Source of the DNA: Candidatus Magasanikiibacteriota bacterium
GTDB taxonomy: Bacteria; Patescibacteriota; Patescibacteriia; Magasanikbacterales; UBA10003
DNA: 37,954 nt
NCBI GenBank assembly: GCA_016214465.1
Contig: JACROI010000025.1
Span: 1 to 37,954 of the forward strand
Direction of reading: 5' to 3'
Of the stretch, positions 5,914 to 13,070 are shown one piece after another. The notes beneath the pieces were generated by a model. That model had not been told where the DNA came from and searched no databases. It saw nothing but the letters and a program-made list of their open reading frames with translations. The translations under genes and the position numbers were made by a program. Position 1 is the stretch's first letter. Each line of letters begins with the position of its first letter.

Positions 5914-5942
5914 ACTATACAATATCGGCTGGCCGCGGTCAA
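5914..5942 (-). promoter_or_regulatory. Promoter of the Asn leader - tRNA-Asn - glnA transcript
   Basis: TTGACC (5942-5937), exactly 17 nt, TATAGT (5919-5914) on the minus strand. The -35 overlaps the trpS stop codon. The start point falls on or next to the leader-peptide ATG (5907). Confidence 0.85.
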
Positions 5943-6919
5943 ATTAAACCAACTTTTTCTCTCACTTCCTTAATCTTTTTTTCTGCCAATTTTTGGGCGC
6001 GAACTTGCCCATCAGACAAAATTTTCAACACCGCTTTGTTATCAAAGGCGGATATTTTTTTCTGAATCGGTTGCAAAAATTTATTAATCTCTTGCGCCAA
6101 AGATTTTTTAAAATCCGCGTAACCCTGGCCGACAAATTCTTTTTCAGATTGCGCGATAGTTTGATTGGTTAATAAAGAATAAATTGTCAGAAGATTGGTG
6201 AGCGCCGGTTTGTCTTGGCCTGAAACAACATCTCGGCCGGAATCAGTGACGGCGCGAGCGATTTTTTTCTCCACTGTTTTAGTATCATCGGTCAAAGCGA
6301 TAAAATTAAAAGATGAAGCCGCGCTCTTGCTCATTTTCTTTAATGGATCATCCAATCCCATAATACGCGCGCCTTGTTTTTGCACCAAACATTCTGGCAC
6401 GACAAATGTCTCACCAAAATTTTCGTTAAACCGCCGCGCCAAAACGCGCGCCAATTCCACATGCTGTTTCTGGTCTTCGCCAACCGGCACAACGGCCGTG
6501 TCATACAGCAAAATATCAGCCGCCATTAAAACCGGATAAATGAACAAACCAGCATTGATATTTTCTTTATGCACAAGAGATTTATCTTTAAATTGCGTCA
6601 TTCGTTCCAATTCAGGCAGTTTAGTTATGGTATTTAAAATCCAAGCCAAATCGGCATGCTGCGGCACTTGCGATTGAACAAAAATTGTTGATTTTTGAAA
6701 ATCAAGCCCCAAAGCCAAATATATTTTCGCCAATTCAATTGTATTTCTCCTTAATTCTTCCGGCTTTTGACGCACAGTCAGGGCGTGCAAATCCACAATA
6801 CAAAAAATACTGTCGTATTTCTTGACCAATTCCAGCCACTGCTTAATGGCTCCCAAATAATTGCCCAAATGAATCATGCCGGACGGCTGAATGCCTGAAA
6901 AAAGACGAGGTGTATTCAT
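5939..6919 (-). CDS. trpS: Tryptophanyl-tRNA synthetase
   Basis: 326 residues, a normal length for bacterial TrpRS, which charges tRNA-Trp using ATP. Class Ic signatures are visible: SGMIHLGNYLGA (HIGH-like HLGN, residues 17-20), DLHALT, the dinucleotide-site region DILLYDTAVVPVGEDQKQH, and the KMSKS loop (LKKMSKSAASS, about residue 195). It begins 9 nt after the RNase J stop. A TATAAT at 6933-6928, inside the palindrome GGTATAATATACC, ends 8 nt before the ATG, so a leaderless trpS message is likely in addition to readthrough from rnj. Its stop codon is part of the next promoter's -35. Confidence 0.97.
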   Translation of the reverse strand: MNTPRLFSGIQPSGMIHLGNYLGAIKQWLELVKKYDSIFCIVDLHALTVRQKPEELRRNTIELAKIYLALGLDFQKSTIFVQSQVPQHADLAWILNTITKLPELERMTQFKDKSLVHKENINAGLFIYPVLMAADILLYDTAVVPVGEDQKQHVELARVLARRFNENFGETFVVPECLVQKQGARIMGLDDPLKKMSKSAASSFNFIALTDDTKTVEKKIARAVTDSGRDVVSGQDKPALTNLLTIYSLLTNQTIAQSEKEFVGQGYADFKKSLAQEINKFLQPIQKKISAFDNKAVLKILSDGQVRAQKLAEKKIKEVREKVGLI

Positions 6920-6922
6920 ATT

Positions 6923-6935
6923 GGTATATTATACC
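6923..6935 (-). promoter_or_regulatory. Palindromic -10 element before trpS
   Basis: GGTATAATATACC, a 6-1-6 palindrome containing TATAAT (6933-6928), overlaps the RNase J stop codon. The -35 region is weak. Confidence 0.45.
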
Positions 6936-8755
6936 TCAATAATCACCGGCAAGACCATAGGGCGGCGTTTGGTTTGGGTATAGAGAAACTGTCCGAGATC
7001 ATTGCGGATTTTGTTTTTAATGAATTCGGCAAAAGCCGGGGAACGAGGATCGCCATCGCGCAATAATTTCTTGGCGCGCATTCGCGTCTTTTCCACCAGC
7101 TCTTTGTTTTCTTTCATATAAATAAATCCTCGAGAAATCAAATCAGGATTGCCTATCAAACGGCCGGTCTTTTTTTCAATAGTGGCGATGACCACGAGCA
7201 TGCCATCCTCAGCCATTACGCGCCTGTCACGCAAAACAACATTGGACACATCGCCCACTCCCAGTCCGTCCACCATTACATATTCAGACGGAACATATTC
7301 AGTTGTAAGCCGTGCGCCTTTTTTATCAAACTCCATCACTTGTCCATTGTCGGCGATAAAAATATTTTCTTTGGGAATACCAATTGAGATAGCCAAATCA
7401 GCGTGCGATTGCAACATAAAACGATTACCGTGAATTGGAATAAAATATTTTGGTTTGGTCAGGCGCATCATTAATTTCAAATCCTCTTGTTTGGCATGGC
7501 CGCCGGCATGCACATCCATCATTTTGGAATGTACAACCCGCGCGCCATGGCGCACCAAAGTATCTTTCAAACTTTGCACCGTTCGTTCATTGCCAGGAAC
7601 AACGGAAGAAGAAAAAATAATAGTGTCATTTTGTTTTATCTTTAAAAATCGATGTTCTTCGTTGGCAATACGCATTAAGACAGCGTTTTTTTCGCCCTGC
7701 GCGCCGGTGCAAACAACAATTAAACTTTCATCGGGAATTTTCCTAACCTCGCCTTCTTCAATAATAGTGCCCGGTTTGTATTTCATATATCCAAGCTCGT
7801 GAGCAATCTCAATGTTGTTAATCATGCTGCGGCCGTCAATAAAAACCTTGCGGTTGTTTTTTTCCGCCAAAGTCATAATTTGCTGAGCGCGAGTTAAAAG
7901 CGACGCGAAAGTTCCAATAATAATGCGGCCGGGAGCTGCGGCAATAATTCTGTCTAATTCCTCGCCCACAACTTTTTCAGAAGTTTGGTGCCCCGGGCTT
8001 TCCGCGTCAGTTGATTCAGACATCAATGCCAAAACATTTTTCGTGCCAAACATGGCAATGCGATGCAGGTCGGCCGGCTCGTCATTTACCGGCGTAAAAT
8101 CAAATTTAAAGTCCCCGGTGTGCAAAACCAATCCCAAAGGAGTGGATAGGGCCACGCCAAACGCGTCCGAGATATTGTGATTGATGTGAAACGGCTCAAA
8201 AACAAAATTCTGACCCAATGGCACTTTGGTTTGGCCATTAACTAAAACAATGCGCAATGGCGGGGCGTCGCGAAATTCTTCCTGTCGTTTGCGCATAATG
8301 CCGGCGGTCAAAGGCGCGGTGTAGATAATCGGATTGCCCAATTTGCCCACCAAATGCGGCACGCCGCCAATATGGTCGTAGTGACCGTGCGTAATAATCA
8401 CCCCGCGAATATTTTTTTCTTTACCTTTCAGATAATTAATATCCGGAATAATGTAATCAATGCCAGGCATGTCTTCTTCGGGAAATTGCAAACCGATGTC
8501 CACAATCACAATATCATTACCATATTCAAAAATGGTCATGTTACGGCCGACTTCTTCCAAACCGCCCAAAGGAATAATTCTAAGACGATCGCTGGCTGGT
8601 TCAGAATGATGCAATGGCGCCGGAACCTGATGAGACGCTGGACGCGGCCCGGCCAAGGGCCGTATATGAGCTCCGCCGGTTTTGGCGTGAGCTGTTGCTG
8701 ACGGACGAACGCCGCTGTGGCGCGGTTTTTGTCCAGACCAAAAATGAGTTGTCAT
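6929..8755 (-). CDS. rnj: Ribonuclease J (beta-CASP metallo-beta-lactamase)
   Basis: About 608 residues from the ATG at 8755; a TTG 13 codons upstream is less likely. RNase J is a 5'-3' exo- and endonuclease for mRNA decay and rRNA maturation. Residues 1-57 are a low-complexity, His/Pro/Ala-rich tail. The lactamase core starts at RIIPLGGLEEVGRNM, with the zinc motif HGHYDH (123-128), HTGDFKFD, the beta-CASP region (IIGTFASLLTRAQQIM) and the HVSGH-like segment DVHAGGHAKQEDL. The C-terminal domain follows (GRLIGNPDLISRGFIY). It has its own consensus promoter, a roughly 105-nt leader with a perfect hairpin, and a possible upstream ORF overlapping its start, which together suggest autoregulation. 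It is followed closely by trpS. Confidence 0.95.
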   Translation of the reverse strand: MTTHFWSGQKPRHSGVRPSATAHAKTGGAHIRPLAGPRPASHQVPAPLHHSEPASDRLRIIPLGGLEEVGRNMTIFEYGNDIVIVDIGLQFPEEDMPGIDYIIPDINYLKGKEKNIRGVIITHGHYDHIGGVPHLVGKLGNPIIYTAPLTAGIMRKRQEEFRDAPPLRIVLVNGQTKVPLGQNFVFEPFHINHNISDAFGVALSTPLGLVLHTGDFKFDFTPVNDEPADLHRIAMFGTKNVLALMSESTDAESPGHQTSEKVVGEELDRIIAAAPGRIIIGTFASLLTRAQQIMTLAEKNNRKVFIDGRSMINNIEIAHELGYMKYKPGTIIEEGEVRKIPDESLIVVCTGAQGEKNAVLMRIANEEHRFLKIKQNDTIIFSSSVVPGNERTVQSLKDTLVRHGARVVHSKMMDVHAGGHAKQEDLKLMMRLTKPKYFIPIHGNRFMLQSHADLAISIGIPKENIFIADNGQVMEFDKKGARLTTEYVPSEYVMVDGLGVGDVSNVVLRDRRVMAEDGMLVVIATIEKKTGRLIGNPDLISRGFIYMKENKELVEKTRMRAKKLLRDGDPRSPAFAEFIKNKIRNDLGQFLYTQTKRRPMVLPVIIEV

Positions 8756-8838
8756 AAATAAGAGTTGGGAAAACAGTTGTTTTCCCTTAAACAAGAGATT
8801 AAATAGAGATTATTTCCACTATTGGACGCAATCTTCAT
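8752..8838 (-). CDS. Possible 28-codon upstream ORF coupled to RNase J
   Basis: ATG at 8838-8836, 28 codons, TGA at 8754-8752, which overlaps the rnj ATG as ATGA. The peptide (MKIASNSGNNLYLIS...) resembles nothing I know. It lies wholly within the transcribed leader and spans the hairpin at 8767-8786. Coding is suggested only by position and the ATGA overlap, so confidence is low. Confidence 0.3.
   Translation of the reverse strand: MKIASNSGNNLYLISCLRENNCFPNSYL
8767..8786 (-). promoter_or_regulatory. Perfect 8-4-8 hairpin in the RNase J leader
   Basis: GGGAAAAC and GTTTTCCC flank a 4-nt loop, 11 nt upstream of the rnj start. In other bacteria RNase mRNAs are often autoregulated through leader hairpins; here that is inference. 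Confidence 0.6.
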
Positions 8839-8866
8839 TTAACCATAACTCTACCCGCCTGAAATA

Positions 8867-8895
8867 AGTATACCACAAAACTGAAATTCTGTCAA
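8867..8895 (-). promoter_or_regulatory. Consensus promoter of RNase J
   Basis: TTGACA (8895-8890), 17-nt spacer, TATACT (8872-8867). It overlaps the 3' end of the AEC permease gene. Confidence 0.85.
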
Positions 8896-9827
8896 ATCTG
8901 GTGTAGTATTGAAATCCAAAACGGCAGCGAGATAACTGATAAAATTGTGCTTAAGACAATGGAACGTGCGATAAATTCTTTATGCAAGCCAAACTTGTCG
9001 GCTAAAGCAAATGGAGTAATAGCCAAAGGCATGGCGGCTTGAATTATTGACGGCAAAAAAGCCGAAGGAGAAAATCCTAAAAATTTTACGCCAAAATAAA
9101 ATGCGGCCGGTAAAAAAATAAGTGTTGCCAGTGAAAATAACAATGCTGGAACCCAATCCATTACTTTTCCAATTCTAGATTTGCCAATAAAAAGTCCGAT
9201 GACAATCAGCACGGTCGGTGTTACTGATGCGGTAATCATATCCAGCGACTTAGTTAAAACAGCTGGCAAAATTATTTTAAAACTCGCAACCAGTATTCCC
9301 AATACCACCCCTATCAACAGCGGATTTTTTACCAAATCAACAAAAATAGTTTTAAAAATATCTCTTTTTCTTTTTTGCTTATCATTAAATTCTAAAAATC
9401 CAATGCCAATGGTAAAGAGCCAAAACAAATAAATCGCCACAATCAAGCTGGCCGAAGAAAGAATTTTTTCGCCTAATATTTGAATGAGCACCGGAATACC
9501 GAGATAAGCCGTGTTTCCGAAAATAAGACAAAGAAAAAAAGTCCTGAACATTTTATTTTCCAATCGCAAAATTTTTCCCAATAAAAAAGCGAAAATAAAT
9601 GTCGCGATGATAAAAATGGAATTTGAAATTATCAACGATGATTGCTCGAAAAAAGAAAAAGATGTCTGGGCTAAGGCGGAAAAAATCAATACCGGCAAAC
9701 CAATTTTTAAAGCCAGATCATTTAAAACTTGCGACCAGTTTTCCCCTATTTTCAGCCAGCGCTGAAGAGCGGCGCTGACAAAAATTATTAAAAACAACGG
9801 CGCGATGATGGAAAAAATTTGAGACAT
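8892..9827 (-). CDS. AEC-family permease (auxin efflux carrier-like)
   Basis: 311 residues, almost wholly hydrophobic with about ten predicted helices in two similar halves, the size of Mem_trans/AEC transporters. Family-like features are the opening IIAPLFLIIFVSAALQRW, DLALKIGLPVLIFSAL in the second helix, GNTAYLGIPVLIQILG in the fourth (the N-x-x-x-x-G-x-P motif), and a C-terminal half with AAMPLAITPFALADKFG. Family members export organic anions or related solutes; the substrate here is unknown. The gene starts 12 nt after tRNA-Arg and ends inside the RNase J promoter, so it closes the NIF3-ruvA-FemAB run. Confidence 0.88.
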   Translation of the reverse strand: MSQIFSIIAPLFLIIFVSAALQRWLKIGENWSQVLNDLALKIGLPVLIFSALAQTSFSFFEQSSLIISNSIFIIATFIFAFLLGKILRLENKMFRTFFLCLIFGNTAYLGIPVLIQILGEKILSSASLIVAIYLFWLFTIGIGFLEFNDKQKRKRDIFKTIFVDLVKNPLLIGVVLGILVASFKIILPAVLTKSLDMITASVTPTVLIVIGLFIGKSRIGKVMDWVPALLFSLATLIFLPAAFYFGVKFLGFSPSAFLPSIIQAAMPLAITPFALADKFGLHKEFIARSIVLSTILSVISLPFWISILHQI

Positions 9828-9839
9828 AAATTTTAATTT

Positions 9840-9913
9840 TTGCCTCCAAGAGGAGTCGAACCTCTATTACAAGATCCGGAATCTTGCGTCCTATCCATTG
9901 AACGATGGAGGCA
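9840..9913 (-). tRNA. tRNA-Arg (anticodon CCG)
   Basis: Minus-strand cloverleaf: acceptor TGCCTCC/GGAGGCA, anticodon arm CAAGA-TTCCGGA-TCTTG (anticodon CCG, reads CGG), T arm AGAGG-TTCGACT-CCTCT. No CCA is encoded. Its first base follows immediately after the TAA of the FemAB gene, so it must be cut out of an operon transcript. Confidence 0.95.
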
Positions 9914-11017
9914 TTAAATCAGTTTTCGTATTTTTTTTATTTGCTGAAATAATTTATACACTTTCGGCTGGAACGGCAGTTCGTAAGCGCCGGCAAAACT
10001 GTGCGTCTCTCCGCCAAAACCGCGCTTAAAACGGGTAATCCCGGTCCAGCTCGTTTTAAAATCAAAATCATTTTCATCATCCGGATTAATTCCCCCAAAA
10101 TCATAATAATGATAACCGTTCTGTTTGGCAAATTGAATCGCTTGCCAGTGCAAAAAATATGGAGCCATTAAATCGCGGCATTCTTTGGAAGATGCGCCGT
10201 GAACATAAATGAACGAATCGCCGAAACCGATAAAAATGCCGCCGGCTAACATTTTGTCTTGATAATTTACTAACAAAAGACGACAAACGGGAATTTGTAA
10301 CATTAATTGATAATATTTTTTTGCGTGTAATTTGATTTTATCGCGGCGAGAGGTTTCTTTCATCAAATTCCGAAAAACATCAAACCCAGTTTTACTGTCA
10401 CTGAATTTCAAATCTTTTTTTTCCGCCAATCGGATATTGTATCTGGTTTTTTGATGCATTTCCGTGAGTAATTGCTCTTCGGATTTGTTCAAATCCAACA
10501 ACAAGGTATGCGTCGGCTGAATGGAAGGCACTCGGTAATGCGTCATTGCGAGCGACCCCGACGGCAGTCGGGGAGCGTGGCAATCTCGTATATTATCAGG
10601 ATTGCTTCGTCGCTCCGCTCCTCGCAATGACGATTCTTGCGTCGTTTGTTCACTAAAATGGGGCTCAAACCGAAAAAAAACATGCCCATAATTAACAATA
10701 TTTTTTTTAATAAATTCAAACAATCTATTTATTCCTGGTTCATTATCGTTGGAGATTCCTCGCTCCGCTCGGAATGACAAGAAAAAAATCGGCCCGCGCG
10801 GACAATACAAATAACCCATTCCAAAGCCCAAATAATGTTCAATAATTTGCGCAACGCCAATTAATTCCATGCTGTCAAACACGCCAACACGCCACACTCT
10901 TCGGCCAAATTCCTTTTGAAATTCTCCCCAATCCCATGATTGCAAAAACTGGGCATGCGATTGCCCAGCCACAAATTTATTCCATTGTTCTTTATCATCA
11001 ATCAATCGGCATTGCAT
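9914..11017 (-). CDS. FemAB-family peptidyltransferase with repeat-derived insertions
   Basis: 367 residues. FemA/FemB/FmhB proteins are tRNA-dependent aminoacyl ligases building peptidoglycan cross-bridges, with two GNAT folds. Supporting segments: FLQSWDWGEFQKEFG (residues 25-39), YLYCPRGPI, the second GNAT domain (LTEMHQKTRYNIRLAEKKDL, then FIYVHGASSKECRDLMAPYFLHWQAI) and the C-terminal YYDFGGINPD. Two stretches look foreign: residues about 80-91 (SFRAERGIS) and 128-160 (SSLRGAERRSNP...GSLAMTH). Both are translations of palindromic repeats inserted in frame (10753-10779 and 10541-10632). They lie between the conserved blocks, so the protein may remain functional. It begins 2 nt after ruvA and ends abutting tRNA-Arg. 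Confidence 0.88.
   Translation of the reverse strand: MQCRLIDDKEQWNKFVAGQSHAQFLQSWDWGEFQKEFGRRVWRVGVFDSMELIGVAQIIEHYLGFGMGYLYCPRGPIFFLSFRAERGISNDNEPGINRLFEFIKKNIVNYGHVFFRFEPHFSEQTTQESSLRGAERRSNPDNIRDCHAPRLPSGSLAMTHYRVPSIQPTHTLLLDLNKSEEQLLTEMHQKTRYNIRLAEKKDLKFSDSKTGFDVFRNLMKETSRRDKIKLHAKKYYQLMLQIPVCRLLLVNYQDKMLAGGIFIGFGDSFIYVHGASSKECRDLMAPYFLHWQAIQFAKQNGYHYYDFGGINPDDENDFDFKTSWTGITRFKRGFGGETHSFAGAYELPFQPKVYKLFQQIKKIRKLI
10541..10632. repeat. Palindromic repeat inserted in frame in the FemAB gene
   Basis: A 92-bp element bounded by CGTCATTGCGAG and CTCGCAATGACG (12-bp perfect inverted termini), with an internal CCCCGAC/GTCGGGG hairpin. It is open in the coding frame. Confidence 0.85.
10753..10779. 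repeat. Second, shorter repeat inserted in frame in the FemAB gene
   Basis: ATTCCTCGCTCCGCTCGGA with ATGACA is a related but distinct version of the GTCATT(G/C)CGAG repeat class. Read on the minus strand it encodes SFRAERGIS. Confidence 0.7.
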
Positions 11018-11019
11018 AT

Positions 11020-11595
11020 CTATTTTTTATTCAACACCTTCAACGCCTCTTTCAAAACTTTTGACGCGTCTCCATCGGTTTTGACACACTTCACCGCGTC
11101 CCGCGCCTGATTTAATGAATAGCCCATTTCCACCAAGGCCTCCACGACATCACCCAATTTGGAAGAATCCCGCGCTCCGGCCACGCCTTCTGTTTTTTCC
11201 AATTTATCTTTCAACTCCACGACAATTCGTTCGGCAATTTTTTTGCCAATTCCAGAAACTTTTGTCAAATAGGTAAGGTCGCCGTGAACAATAGCGCTTT
11301 TGATTTCCGTCAATGACCCCAAAGCCAAAATATGCAAAGCGCTTTTGGGGCCAACACCACTAACGGAAATCAAAATTTTAAAAAAATCCAATTCTTCACC
11401 GGAAGAAACACCATACAAATCATGATTGTCTTCGCGTACTTGCAAATAGGTGAAAATTTTAATTGAGTCGCCAACACTGTGTTGCAATAACAAACCAGGT
11501 GCGACTTTTACCTCGTAGCCCACACCACAAGCGGTCAAAATCACAAAAAAATTTTTCCCGCGTGAAATAATTTTGCCCTCCAAATATGAGATCAT
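11020..11595 (-). CDS. ruvA: Holliday junction branch migration protein RuvA
   Basis: 191 residues, normal for RuvA, the tetramer that binds four-way junctions and loads the RuvB motor. Domain I is an OB fold (MISYLEGKI...CGVGYEVKV...YLQVREDNHDLYG). Domain II has two helix-hairpin-helix motifs, SGVGPKSA (79-86) and SGIGKKIA (114-121). Domain III, the RuvB-contacting tail, is at the end (VVEALVEMGYSLNQARDAV). Its ATG overlaps the preceding TGA as ATGA (11592-11595), so the two are probably translationally coupled. No ruvB or ruvC is adjacent. Confidence 0.97.
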   Translation of the reverse strand: MISYLEGKIISRGKNFFVILTACGVGYEVKVAPGLLLQHSVGDSIKIFTYLQVREDNHDLYGVSSGEELDFFKILISVSGVGPKSALHILALGSLTEIKSAIVHGDLTYLTKVSGIGKKIAERIVVELKDKLEKTEGVAGARDSSKLGDVVEALVEMGYSLNQARDAVKCVKTDGDASKVLKEALKVLNKK

Positions 11596-12020
11596 ACATC
11601 TTTTATTCCTATTCTATCCAAAGCCTTGTTATCAAAACGCTTTTTCACTTCAGCCACAATTTCTTGATAACGCGCCTGTTGTTCATCATTTAATAAATCT
11701 GGATGATTTTTTACCACATCATGCAAATTCACAAACGCCAACAAATCAAACGACATTCCCTTTTCTCCCAAATTCGCCGGCTGGGCTGGTGACGGCTCTT
11801 GCTTCCAACGCGCCATAATTTGATTTATCCGTTCAAATTTTTGATCCAATACTAATCTGACCGGCAATTTTTCCGACTTGGCCTCTTGCTTCATTCCTTC
11901 ATCTTCTATTGGCGGCGGGACTAATCTTAATTCCACTTTTTTTGCTTGTTGCCCACCTTCCTGTTCTGCTTCCGGCAACTCTCTAAATTGTTGACGCGCT
12001 TCCACTGGCATTGCGCACAT
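11592..12020 (-). CDS. Hypothetical protein upstream of ruvA
   Basis: 142 residues, not recognised. The first 50 or so are charged and Gln/Glu/Pro-rich (PEAEQEGGQQAKK, LVPPPIEDEG) and probably disordered. The rest is helical, with KFERINQIMARWKQE and a C-terminal segment (DLLAFVNLHDVVKNHPDLL, ARYQEIVAEVKKRFDN). There is no signal peptide or membrane helix. Starts at ATG 12020 or 12011 are both possible. It begins 4 nt after the NIF3-like gene and overlaps ruvA by 4 nt, so it is expressed as part of that operon. The ORF is probably real because it fills the gap exactly, but no function is proposed. Confidence 0.75.
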   Translation of the reverse strand: MCAMPVEARQQFRELPEAEQEGGQQAKKVELRLVPPPIEDEGMKQEAKSEKLPVRLVLDQKFERINQIMARWKQEPSPAQPANLGEKGMSFDLLAFVNLHDVVKNHPDLLNDEQQARYQEIVAEVKKRFDNKALDRIGIKDV

Positions 12021-12024
12021 ACAT

Positions 12025-12987
12025 TTATTTCTTCACCCTGCTCACGCGAATCAAACCGGAGCAAGGAATAATTTTTATGCCTTTTTTCTCCAACTCATCC
12101 AAAAATAAATTCAAACCCAAAGAATCCGACGCCATATGGCCGGCAATAATAATGTTCAAAAATGCGCCTTTGGCTTCGGCAAAACTTTTTTCATTCAGAT
12201 GCATGCCCACGATTGTGCTAATGCCCGCTTTGGATAATTCCTGAAAAATTTTCTCCGAAGGATTGGTGCCGCCGGTCATATCCACATACACTTTGCCGGC
12301 GCGATTGCCAACCCGGCCGCTCGTAATTTGCGGCCCGCCAGCGCGCCGTTTGGCCTCTTGATATTCCGGCAATTCCAACAACGCATCAACCACATCGCCT
12401 ACTGTTTCCATTTTTTTCTTTTTGAAAAAATCAGTTAAAAATTCCTGCACCAAATTATCAGTCAAAGTGTGAATGTTCATCAAATTCAGTCCGAGCAATC
12501 GTGCCGCGTCAATTTCGCGATAATGATTGGCCGCGTGCACACTGCGCCCAACTTCGCTAATGCGATCCTGCATCAAACTTTCAGCCACATGCACCGGCAC
12601 GCCTTGTTTGGCAAAACTGTCCACCTGCAAATCCATTACCTCGTGCAATTCAGCCAAGGGTTTGCCAATGGGATGATGTGCCAATACCAAATCAATTTTT
12701 TCTCCGCGATCGCGCAATTCTTCTGCCAACAATAACTCACTCACGCCAATATCCACGCCCACCATTACTCCGCGTACTTCAGAGGCTGGCTTATCAGCTA
12801 AATGAATGCTGGAATCAGCATACGGATCAACCAGCTTGCTCTGGTCAAAATATTTCTTCTCATTGGCCGGCAGTGCCTCATACTGTTTTTTAACCTTAGC
12901 CAAATACTTTTTAACTCCTACTTCGCCGCGCGGGTCGGCCTTCAGGCCCATTTTCAGAGCCAAATCGTAGATTTGTTGTATGGTCAT
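12025..12987 (-). CDS. NIF3-like dinuclear metal centre protein
   Basis: 320 residues. NIF3/YbgI/DUF34 proteins form hexameric toroids with a two-metal site; their role is still debated (GTP cyclohydrolase-like or metal homeostasis). The signature appears as VDLVLAHHPIGKPL (metal-binding histidines near residues 104-105) and, near the C-terminus, IIAGHMASDSLGLN, where His and Asp/Ser supply the other ligands. The N-terminal 60 residues (MTIQQIYDLALKMGLKADPRG, KYLAKVKKQYEAL) are longer than in E. coli YbgI and typical of a bacterial/CPR subgroup. It heads the minus-strand run to the AEC permease, with a promoter 9 nt from its ATG and thus a near-leaderless mRNA. Confidence 0.88.
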   Translation of the reverse strand: MTIQQIYDLALKMGLKADPRGEVGVKKYLAKVKKQYEALPANEKKYFDQSKLVDPYADSSIHLADKPASEVRGVMVGVDIGVSELLLAEELRDRGEKIDLVLAHHPIGKPLAELHEVMDLQVDSFAKQGVPVHVAESLMQDRISEVGRSVHAANHYREIDAARLLGLNLMNIHTLTDNLVQEFLTDFFKKKKMETVGDVVDALLELPEYQEAKRRAGGPQITSGRVGNRAGKVYVDMTGGTNPSEKIFQELSKAGISTIVGMHLNEKSFAEAKGAFLNIIIAGHMASDSLGLNLFLDELEKKGIKIIPCSGLIRVSRVKK

Positions 12988-12996
12988 AGTGAATTG

Positions 12997-13025
12997 ATTT
13001 TAACAAAAAAAGATGAAAAAAGCAA
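12997..13025 (-). promoter_or_regulatory. Promoter of the NIF3-ruvA-FemAB operon
   Basis: TTGCTT (13025-13020), 17-nt T-rich spacer, TAAAAT (13002-12997); the ATG at 12987 is 9 nt after the -10 box. Confidence 0.75.
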
Positions 13026-13052
13026 CCTGCACTGCCACAAACCATCACTTTC

Positions 13053-13061
13053 TGCTAAAAT
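13053..13061 (+). promoter_or_regulatory. Extended -10 promoter of the P-type ATPase
   Basis: TGCTAAAAT (TG-N-TAAAAT) at 13053-13061; the ATG at 13071 is 9 nt further on. No convincing -35. It is divergent from the NIF3 promoter. Confidence 0.6.
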
Positions 13062-13070
13062 ACACTCACT

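Noticed and set aside
3434-5941. Genome-wide UGA recoding (UGA = Gly) as explanation of the TGA in the GC-rich gene
   Set aside because: glnA, trpS, tkt and the Asn leader peptide end at TGA, the first three at family-typical C-termini, and tkt TGA overlaps the next ATG. UGA is a normal stop here.
5690-5942. T-box or other tRNA-sensing riboswitch instead of a leader peptide
   Set aside because: There is no T-box core (AGGGUGG-type motif) or specifier loop; the translated Asn run and the 1:2/2:3/3:4 layout explain the leader better.
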